Below are positions 1 to 4,523 of a stretch of 5,152 bases of DNA, one piece after another (the first letter of the stretch is position 1; every line of letters starts with the position of its first letter). Made by a program: the position numbers and the translations under genes. The stretch comes from an uncultured Peptoniphilus sp. (GTDB lineage Bacteria > Bacillota > Clostridia > Tissierellales > Peptoniphilaceae), in the NCBI GenBank assembly GCA_946999425.1, contig CAMQDG010000081.1:1-5152 (forward strand), in the 5' to 3' direction. The notes under the pieces were generated by a model. That model did no database searches. It had not been told where the DNA came from and was given only the letters and a program-made list of their open reading frames with translations.

Positions 1-1
1 G

Positions 2-82
2 GCAGTTAAATCTGCAAAAGATTTAAATTTATCTTTAGAAGAACTTATTGAAAGTTTAAAAATTATCTATAACGGAGATTAA
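2..82 (+). CDS. C-terminal end of a probable GntR-family (YtrA-like) transcriptional regulator, partial
   Basis: Only the last 26 codons and the TAA stop are in the window; the rest lies to the left. The visible tail contains SAKDLNLSLEELIESLK, a helical stretch. It resembles the extreme C-terminus of short YtrA-type GntR regulators, which commonly end in an amphipathic helix of the form AKELGLSxEELIxLL. The stop is 1 nt before the ATG of the ABC ATPase, and the ATPase ribosome binding site (CGGAG, 73-77) lies inside this tail, so the genes are co-transcribed. In known YtrA-type loci such a regulator precedes an ABC ATPase and small permeases and represses its own operon. The DNA-binding domain is not visible, so the family call rests on the tail plus context. 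Confidence 0.6.
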   Translation, partial: AVKSAKDLNLSLEELIESLKIIYNGD

Positions 83-83
83 A

Positions 84-923
84 ATGAATGCAATAGAAGT
101 AAAAAATTTAGAAAAATCCTATGGAGATTTTACTTTATCAATTGAAAATTTTCTTTTGCCCAGGGGAACTATTATGGGCCTTATAGGAGAAAATGGAGCT
201 GGTAAAACAACTTTTATAAAATGCCTTTTAAAAATGTTAAATTATAAGGGTCAAATCACAGTCTTAGGAAAAAGTTTAGATAAAAATGTAAAAGAAAAGA
301 TGGCGGTTATCCTTGATGACTCCTATTTTCCCGATCAAATGACTCCCAATGAAATTGGAAAAGTTTTAAATAAAATCTATAAAAATTATGACCTTAATTA
401 TTACTATGAACTTTTAGAAAAATTTAAAATTCCAAAAAATAAAAAATTACGTGAATTTTCAAAGGGAATGTTTGTAAAGACAAAAATTGCATCAAGCCTT
501 TCCTCAAAACCTGAGCTTTTAATTTTAGATGAACCTACAACGGGACTTGATCCTGTTATTCGCTCTGAAATTTTGGATATTTTTTATAACTTTATTGAAG
601 ATGAAAGACATTCAATTTTAATTTCAAGCCACATAACAAGTGACCTTGAAAAAATTGCAGACTATATTACCCTTATTGATAATGGAAAAATAGTATTTAA
701 GTCCTCAATAATAGACTTAAAAGATAACTATGGTCTTGCCATAATAAAACCCGATGAATTTGACAAAATAGACAAAAAATACCTGCTTAAATATATTAAA
801 AATAAATATAACTACAAGGCCTTAATAAAAAATAAGGTAGAATTTAAAAATTCCTACCCCAATACAGACTTTGAAAGTTTAAATATAGAAGAATTAATGG
901 TCTTCTTCATAAAGGGTGAGTAA
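84..923 (+). CDS. ABC transporter ATP-binding protein (ABC-2/YtrB-BcrA type)
   Basis: This 279-residue cytoplasmic ATPase energises a membrane exporter, presumably formed by the two permeases encoded just downstream. Motifs in order are Walker A GENGAGKTT (residues 35-43), an ABC signature in the divergent form FSKGM (125-129, where LSGGQ is usual), Walker B LLILDE (145-150), D-loop GLD (154-156) and switch histidine H183 in SSH. The Q-loop region reads ILDDSYF (76-82) without the usual glutamine, as seen in many GntR-linked bacitracin/acetoin-type ATPases. About 65 C-terminal residues after the nucleotide-binding core form the variable tail of this family. The ATG at 84 is preceded by CGGAG at 73-77 and follows the regulator stop by 1 nt. 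The substrate cannot be told from sequence; relatives act in peptide-antibiotic resistance, envelope stress or export. Confidence 0.93.
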   Translation: MNAIEVKNLEKSYGDFTLSIENFLLPRGTIMGLIGENGAGKTTFIKCLLKMLNYKGQITVLGKSLDKNVKEKMAVILDDSYFPDQMTPNEIGKVLNKIYKNYDLNYYYELLEKFKIPKNKKLREFSKGMFVKTKIASSLSSKPELLILDEPTTGLDPVIRSEILDIFYNFIEDERHSILISSHITSDLEKIADYITLIDNGKIVFKSSIIDLKDNYGLAIIKPDEFDKIDKKYLLKYIKNKYNYKALIKNKVEFKNSYPNTDFESLNIEELMVFFIKGE

Positions 924-924
924 A

Positions 925-1521
925 ATGAAAGCCTATCTCTTAAAAGATTTTTATATTTTTAAAAATTCTTTAAAAGCCTCAATTATAGCAATCCTTATAG
1001 GTTTTTTAATAATATATGTATCCTTAAATCAAAGGTCAAATGTTTTTTCCTTGGGGCTTAACTTTTTCTTTGTCTTTATTGTAATGCAATGTTTAAACAA
1101 CTGGGAAATTGATAGAAATTCAAACTTTAAAAATTTGGTTAAAACCTTTCCAGCCCAGTATAAAGCCTATGTAGATGGAAAATTTATTTTCACTTTTATT
1201 TTAATACTTATATCAGTCATAAGCCTATTTGTTTTATTTTTAATATTTAAATTTGAAAACTTTGATTTGTTAATTGTAAATATTTGTTTAGAGATGGTTT
1301 TTTTAAGTTTAATAAATACTTTTCAAATCCTCGATCTAAATCAAAATATGATTGTAATATTTCCCATAATTTATTTGGCTCTTATATTACTTCCCTATAT
1401 TTTGAAAAAATTATCAAATTTTTCCATATACTTAGATTCCTTTAAATTATGCTTAATATTTTTAATTTCATGTTTAATCAGTTTAGTACTAATGTTTTTT
1501 GCAAGGAGAATAAAAAAATGA
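925..1521 (+). CDS. ABC-2 type transporter permease subunit (first of two)
   Basis: This is a hydrophobic protein of 198 residues with about six predicted membrane spans, near residues 17-35, 42-58, 88-108, 113-135, 142-160 and 172-192. It carries the N-terminal AYLLKDFYIFK and the KTFPAQYKAYVDGKF stretch (73-87) typical of short ABC2_membrane_5-like permeases. It probably forms the membrane channel of the exporter together with the next gene. A GTG three codons upstream (916) would also be in frame. I prefer the ATG at 925, because AGGGTGAG (913-920) is a good ribosome binding site for it and would overlap the GTG. The ATG lies 1 nt after the ATPase stop. Its own stop overlaps the next start (ATGA, 1518-1521), implying coupled translation. 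Confidence 0.85.
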   Translation: MKAYLLKDFYIFKNSLKASIIAILIGFLIIYVSLNQRSNVFSLGLNFFFVFIVMQCLNNWEIDRNSNFKNLVKTFPAQYKAYVDGKFIFTFILILISVISLFVLFLIFKFENFDLLIVNICLEMVFLSLINTFQILDLNQNMIVIFPIIYLALILLPYILKKLSNFSIYLDSFKLCLIFLISCLISLVLMFFARRIKK

Positions 1522-2171
1522 CAGGACTATTTTTAAAAGATATATATTTGAGTAACAAAAAAATCAATTTATTTTTGCTATTTCCACTAATCTTTATTTT
1601 GTCTTTAGGCATAACCTATGTAAGCGGTGATTTTATACCTGCCTTTATTGCTTTTATTATTGTTTGTGCCTTTGTAGTAAATATGGCAAGTGAAGCTGAA
1701 GTAAAATATAAGACCCTATCTTATGTAAAGACTTTACCTGTAAGCAGTATAAACATAGTCTTTTCAAAATTTTTAGTAAGCGCCTTTTTATTTATAATTT
1801 TAAGTCTATTAAATTTTTTAGCAGTATTAATCTGCAAAAAAATAGGAAGAATTGATGAAAATACAATTTCATTTTTACTTATAATTAATGGCTTTATTTT
1901 TTTAATACTTATGCTCTACTCCATTTTAAGAATTACCCTTGATTATAATAAAAGTAAATTTCTTTTGATTTTTTTATCTTTTTTCCCAAATTTATTTTTA
2001 AGAGCTACAGACAAATTATTTCCTCATGCCTTAAAAAATATTAAAATGTTTTTCATTAATAAATCTATATTTTTTAACATAAGTATCGGGATTTTTACAA
2101 CATTTATAATACTTTTTCTTGCCATTTTATATGAAAGTAAAAAAGTAAGTCTTAACAAATTTTTACACTAA
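1518..2171 (+). CDS. ABC-2 type transporter permease subunit (second of two)
   Basis: This integral membrane protein of 217 residues has about six hydrophobic spans, near residues 16-36, 40-57, 82-106, 116-137, 148-163 and 185-204. Its start TGLFLKDIYLSNKK and the motif KTLPVSSINIVFSKFL (71-86) are equivalent to elements of the preceding permease. The two are therefore diverged paralogues that may pair as a heterodimer on the shared ATPase. An in-frame ATG exists upstream at 1449, but it would overlap the previous gene by about 70 nt and lacks a ribosome binding site. The ATG at 1518 has AAGGAG at 1503-1508 with a 9-nt spacer and overlaps the previous stop as ATGA. No hairpin terminator is visible after the TAA, and the tRNA promoter begins 12 nt later. 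Confidence 0.85.
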   Translation: MTGLFLKDIYLSNKKINLFLLFPLIFILSLGITYVSGDFIPAFIAFIIVCAFVVNMASEAEVKYKTLSYVKTLPVSSINIVFSKFLVSAFLFIILSLLNFLAVLICKKIGRIDENTISFLLIINGFIFLILMLYSILRITLDYNKSKFLLIFLSFFPNLFLRATDKLFPHALKNIKMFFINKSIFFNISIGIFTTFIILFLAILYESKKVSLNKFLH

Positions 2172-2183
2172 TTAAAAAAATAC

Positions 2184-2212
2184 TTGATTAAATTTATTTA
2201 AAAAGCTATAAT
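2184..2212 (+). promoter_or_regulatory. Sigma-A-type promoter of the proline tRNA operon
   Basis: The -35 box TTGATT (2184-2189) and the perfect -10 box TATAAT (2207-2212) are separated by 17 nt. Transcription should begin near 2219-2220, about 6 nt before the mature 5' end of the first tRNA, leaving a very short leader for RNase P to remove. It lies directly behind the permease stop. Confidence 0.8.
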
Positions 2213-2225
2213 ATACAAGTGACGT

Positions 2226-2302
2226 CGGGGTGTAGCGCAGTTTGGTAGCGCACATGGTTTGGGACCATGGGGTCGAAGGTTCGAATCCTTTCACCCCGAC
2301 CA
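2226..2302 (+). tRNA. tRNA-Pro (anticodon UGG)
   Basis: A complete 77-nt cloverleaf is present. The acceptor stem pairs CGGGGTG with CACCCCG. The D stem is GCGC/GCGC, the anticodon stem is CATGG/CCATG with loop TTTGGGA (anticodon TGG), and the T arm is GAAGG-TTCGAAT-CCTTT. The C1:G72 pair and discriminator A73 are characteristic of bacterial proline tRNA, and the CCA end is encoded. With suitable modification of U34 the UGG anticodon can read all or most CCN codons, so this is probably the essential proline tRNA. Confidence 0.97.
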
Positions 2303-2320
2303 CTTTTTTATACTTTATTG

Positions 2321-2397
2321 CGGGGTGTAGCGCAGCTTGGTAGCGCGCATGGTTCGGGACCATGAAGCCGGAGGTTCAAATCCTCTCACTCCGACCA
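2321..2397 (+). tRNA. tRNA-Pro (anticodon CGG)
   Basis: This second 77-nt proline cloverleaf lies 18 nt after the first and is nearly identical in the acceptor, D and anticodon arms. The anticodon loop is TTCGGGA, giving CGG, which reads CCG. The acceptor stem CGGGGTG/CACTCCG has one G-U wobble, and the T arm is GGAGG-TTCAAAT-CCTCT. C1:G72, A73 and an encoded CCA are present, and a second CCA follows directly (2398-2400). It is co-transcribed with the UGG tRNA, since no promoter is seen in the short spacer. It most likely arose as a tandem duplication. Confidence 0.96.
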
Positions 2398-2399
2398 CC

Positions 2400-2425
2400 A
2401 AACTTGCGCAGTCAAGTTTTTTTTT
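2400..2425 (+). terminator. Intrinsic terminator of the tRNA-Pro operon
   Basis: A 7-bp stem AAACTTG/CAAGTTT (2400-2406 with 2413-2419) closes a 6-nt loop. It is followed by an uninterrupted run of nine T from 2417 to 2425, part of which forms the 3' side of the stem. The stem starts just after the CCACCA of the second tRNA. Termination is likely but may be incomplete, because a gene begins within about 10-20 nt. Confidence 0.82.
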
Positions 2426-2431
2426 GTATGT

Positions 2432-2439
2432 GAGGTGAT
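2432..2439 (+). promoter_or_regulatory. Ribosome binding site of the HAD gene, overlapping the conventional start codon
   Basis: GAGGTGAT matches the 16S 3' end (complement AGGAGGTGATC) over eight bases. It physically contains the only in-frame ATG/GTG/TTG candidate, GTG 2435-2437. Its spacing fits initiation at ATT 2444, with 8 nt between GAGG and ATT. No purine-rich site precedes the GTG; the bases there are the T-run of the terminator. Confidence 0.6.
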
Positions 2440-3079
2440 TTTTATTAAAGCTGTAATTTTTGATTTAGACGGTACTCTTGCAGATTCTATGAAAATGTGG
2501 AGGGCCTTGGGTTATGATTATTTAAAAAATAATAATATAATTTTACAAGAAAAAGATGCTCAAGAAATGACTACTATGAGTTTAAAAATGAGCAGCACTT
2601 TTATTAAAGAAAGATTTAAATTAGAAAAAAGTCCTGAAGCTATTTATGATGAAATGAAAGATATAGCAAGAAATTTTTATAAAAATGATTGCCTTTTAAA
2701 AATCGGTGCAAGAGAGATCCTTCAAGATCTAAAAAATAGAAATTATAAAATGCTTTTAGGAACAGGAACTCCTCATGAATTTCTTGAACCTTTCTTAGAA
2801 AGAGAAGATTTATATAAATATTTTTCAGATATAATTACCTGTGATGGAATCGGAATGAAAAAGGATGATCCCAACTTCTTTCTTTATTGCTCAGAAAAGC
2901 TTAATTCCAATCCAAAAGAGGTTACTTTAATAGACGATGCCTTTTTTGCCCTTAAAGCGGCAAAAACTTTAGGTATGAAAACAATCGGTATTTACGATGA
3001 AGGCAATAAAAATGTTCTTGATATTTTAAAAAGTGTAAGTGACCAATTCGTTTATACTTTAAGTGATATAAAACTATGA
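2435..3079 (+). CDS. HAD-superfamily (subfamily IA) phosphatase
   Basis: This is a cytoplasmic phosphohydrolase of about 214 residues in the beta-phosphoglucomutase/phosphoglycolate-phosphatase-like group. Motif I is FDLDGTLADS (9-18) with nucleophile D10 and acid/base D12. A helical cap follows at about residues 17-85. Motif II is MLLGTGTP with T110, motif III is K143 in MKKDDPNFF, and motif IV is LIDDA with D167/D168 for magnesium. The substrate is unknown and is probably a small phosphorylated metabolite. The 5' end given is the only ATG/GTG/TTG codon available, but the strong GAGGTGAT sequence lies on top of it. An ATT start at 2444, giving a protein that begins KAVIFDLDGT after the initiator Met, is at least as plausible. 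It is coupled to the VanZ-like gene by an ATGA overlap at 3076-3079. No promoter of its own is seen after the tRNA terminator. Confidence 0.9.
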   Translation: MIFIKAVIFDLDGTLADSMKMWRALGYDYLKNNNIILQEKDAQEMTTMSLKMSSTFIKERFKLEKSPEAIYDEMKDIARNFYKNDCLLKIGAREILQDLKNRNYKMLLGTGTPHEFLEPFLEREDLYKYFSDIITCDGIGMKKDDPNFFLYCSEKLNSNPKEVTLIDDAFFALKAAKTLGMKTIGIYDEGNKNVLDILKSVSDQFVYTLSDIKL

Positions 3080-3675
3080 AACTTATTTTCTTCTTTGCCA
3101 TAAGAGGTATTATCGCCTTTGTAATAGGCTTTTTACTTGCCAGCATCATGAGGACTTATTTTTTTAATGATTTGAAAAAAAAATCTTCAAAAAAAAGAGA
3201 AATTTTAATTTCCTGTCTTTTGGGATATATCCTTATGCTTTGCATTTTTATGTTTATGCCCAACTATTTAATAAGTAAAGGTGGAATAGATTTAAGCGCA
3301 CAAAACTTTGATTTTGTTGGCAATTTTAAAGATAGAGCAGGTTCCGGTTATTGGGGAGTAAATATTTTTCCCCTTAGAACTATAAAATCCTATTTAAAAT
3401 ACTCAGGATTTTTTCACTCTTTTTTAAATATTGTGGGAAATATTTTAATATTTGTTCCCCTTGGATTTTTTATCCCCACACTATATAAAAGATTTCAAAA
3501 CTTTTTAAAAGCCACTTTAGTTTTTGTTTTAATAAGTCTTTTTATAGAATTTATACAATTTTTTGTTGGACGAAGCGTTGACATAGATGATATGATATTA
3601 AATACCCTTGGAGGAATAATTGGGTATATAATATATAGATTAAATGAAAAAAAATTAAAAAAATTATCTCGTTAG
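3076..3675 (+). CDS. VanZ-like family membrane protein
   Basis: This 199-residue integral membrane protein has about five hydrophobic spans, near residues 4-25, 43-61, 113-134, 143-163 and 173-188. VanZ-like signatures are NIFPLRTI (96-103), NIVGNILIFVPLGFF (118-132), E158 in LFIEFIQFF, and GRSVDIDDMILNTLGG (165-180) near the C-terminus. The family is named for VanZ of the vancomycin cluster, which gives low-level teicoplanin resistance. Most stand-alone members, including this one outside any van cluster, have no proven job beyond an envelope role. The start overlaps the HAD stop (ATGA) with only a weak AAGTGAT site upstream, so translational coupling is likely. The third base of its TAG stop is also the first base of ssrA. 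The strongly basic tail KKLKKLSR is probably cytoplasmic. Confidence 0.9.
   Translation: MKLIFFFAIRGIIAFVIGFLLASIMRTYFFNDLKKKSSKKREILISCLLGYILMLCIFMFMPNYLISKGGIDLSAQNFDFVGNFKDRAGSGYWGVNIFPLRTIKSYLKYSGFFHSFLNIVGNILIFVPLGFFIPTLYKRFQNFLKATLVFVLISLFIEFIQFFVGRSVDIDDMILNTLGGIIGYIIYRLNEKKLKKLSR
3627..3632 (+). promoter_or_regulatory. Candidate -10 element for ssrA inside the VanZ-like gene
   Basis: A perfect TATAAT lies 43 nt upstream of the mature tmRNA 5' end, so a precursor starting near 3639 would carry a leader of about 35 nt for RNase P to remove. No good -35 box sits at 16-18 nt; CCCTTG at 3605-3610 is poor. The site could be a weak promoter or chance in AT-rich coding DNA, with ssrA then transcribed from further upstream. 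Confidence 0.3.
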
Positions 3676-4015
3676 GGGGCGAAATTGGCTTCGACAGGGA
3701 TAGTGAACTTTTAGTAGCGAGCAGTTGTGAGGAACAACTTTAAAAGTCTCAAAAAAAATAAACGACAATAATAATTTAGCTTACGCAGCTTAATAGCGTC
3801 ATCTGAACCTTGAGGCCCACGGCAAGGGGAAGGTGTCAAAACCTGTGGGAAACAAAGCTTGGCAAGACTTCATAGCCAAGGGGGTAATTATGAGGTTATA
3901 ACTTAAATGGTTTGTCTTTAGAAAATTTAAGCAGAATATTAAATAAAGACTGCGCTCGGAGAAATTATTAGGAATCTATTTTTGGACGCGGGTTCGACTC
4001 CCGCCGCTTCCACCA
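3675..4015 (+). ncRNA. ssrA: Transfer-messenger RNA (tmRNA), one-piece
   Basis: tmRNA rescues ribosomes stalled on broken mRNAs together with SmpB: it is charged with alanine, then templates a degradation tag. The tRNA-like ends match: 5' GGGGGCG (3675-3681) pairs with CGCTTCC (4005-4011), including two G-U wobbles. The T arm GCGGG-TTCGACT-CCCGC (3988-4004), discriminator A4012 and encoded CCA (4013-4015) follow. The 5' block GGCTTCGACAGG is the usual tmRNA signature. The tag reading frame is best read from GAC 3764 to TAA 3791-3793 as DNNNLAYAA, preceded by TAAAC, with a second stop TAG directly after. Downstream segments such as CCCACGG/CCTGTGGG and the GCTTGGC...GCCAAG hairpin belong to the pseudoknot region. 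At 341 nt its length is typical. Its first base is the last base of the upstream stop codon. Confidence 0.97.
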
Positions 4016-4064
4016 TGCATAAAATTTATATTCATTTCATCTGTATAATAAGTCCATATATTAC

Positions 4065-4093
4065 AAACCAACATTTTAAAATGCTGGTTTTTT
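4065..4093 (+). terminator. Intrinsic terminator downstream of ssrA
   Basis: A hairpin pairs AAACCA (4065-4070) with TGGTTT (4085-4090) and CATT (4072-4075) with AATG (4080-4083). One A/C mismatch separates the two blocks, and the loop is four bases. Six T (4088-4093, overlapping the stem end) and a further T-rich tail follow. It lies 50 nt after the mature tmRNA 3' end, so the precursor carries a short 3' trailer. Confidence 0.8.
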
Positions 4094-4371
4094 ATTTTAT
4101 TAAAAACATATTATTACCCACCTTCAGATAGAATAATTTTTTATACAAAGTCTTTTTTTCTAAACCAACTAAATTTTGCATTAAAAAATAAGAAAAAATA
4201 TAAATAAAAATTTATAGTAAAAGAGACAAAATAAATAAAAGACAAAAAATAAAAAAGCAAAATAATAAGGAAAATCCTAATACTTAGCCTATAAAATACA
4301 ATATTATCTTACACCTTACAATTGAGAAAAAAAGGAAATTATATATGAGTATTGATGTATATACTAAAACC
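4094..4371. other. Extremely AT-rich non-coding spacer
   Basis: I find no convincing gene on either strand in this stretch of about 280 nt. The plus strand is dominated by A-runs. An imperfect 16-nt direct repeat, AGACAAAATAAATAAA (4224-4239) and AGACAAAAAATAAAAA (4240-4255), sits near the middle. A small palindrome AGGAAAATCCT lies at 4268-4278. The phased A-tracts upstream of the next promoter could bend DNA or stimulate transcription, which is inference. Confidence 0.5.
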
Positions 4372-4400
4372 TTGACAAGATTATGACCTATTGCTATAAT
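4372..4400 (+). promoter_or_regulatory. Strong consensus sigma-A promoter of the leucine-rich-repeat gene
   Basis: A perfect -35 TTGACA (4372-4377), a 17-nt spacer and a perfect -10 TATAAT (4395-4400) are preceded by an extended -10 TGC (4392-4394). The predicted start site is near 4407, giving a leader of about 117 nt. It is the best promoter in the window and suggests high or tightly regulated expression. No obvious operator dyad overlaps it. Confidence 0.88.
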
Positions 4401-4420
4401 TTAGTGGAAATTTGTATAAG

Positions 4421-4457
4421 TTAAGGGACTTAATTATAGGAAAAATATAACCCTTAA
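4421..4457 (+). promoter_or_regulatory. Possible leader hairpin in the 5' UTR of the leucine-rich-repeat gene
   Basis: TTAAGGG (4421-4427) is the exact reverse complement of CCCTTAA (4451-4457), so the leader RNA could form a 7-bp stem with a 23-nt AU-rich loop starting about 14 nt after transcription start. There is no T-run after it, so it is not a terminator. It could protect the mRNA 5' end or bind a regulator. I do not recognise it as a known riboswitch. Confidence 0.3.
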
Positions 4458-4523
4458 TCTATATAATATGTATAAGGTAAATGATAAAAATATAAAAAGT
4501 AAAAAATAAAATGGAGGTAAAAA

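Noticed and set aside
916..924. GTG start for the first permease, adding three residues
   Set aside because: The GTG lies within the ribosome binding site of the ATG at 925 and overlaps the ATPase stop without a good site of its own.
2172..2363. A 63-codon open frame on the minus strand
   Set aside because: It is antisense to the two proline tRNAs. The peptide it would encode, including GFEPSTPWSQT, is a well-known false protein produced by translating the reverse strand of tRNA-Pro genes.
2952..3149. A 65-codon open frame on the minus strand across the HAD/VanZ-like junction
   Set aside because: It lies fully opposite two well-supported genes and shows no family motif; it is a shadow of the AT-rich coding strand.
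3578..3583. TTGACA as a -35 box for ssrA
   Set aside because: It is a perfect hexamer, but no acceptable -10 lies 16-18 nt downstream. It falls in codons of the conserved GRSVDIDD motif of the VanZ-like protein, which explains it.
4044..4049. TATAAT between ssrA and its terminator as a promoter for a small RNA
   Set aside because: There is no good -35 upstream, and any transcript would meet the terminator within about 40 nt. It is best explained as trailer sequence of the tmRNA precursor.
4345..4386. A 13-residue mini-gene (ATG 4345 to TGA 4386) preceded by AAGGAAA
   Set aside because: It has a plausible ribosome binding site but ends inside the promoter of the repeat-protein gene, upstream of its transcription start, so it cannot be a leader peptide of that mRNA. 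No promoter of its own is evident.
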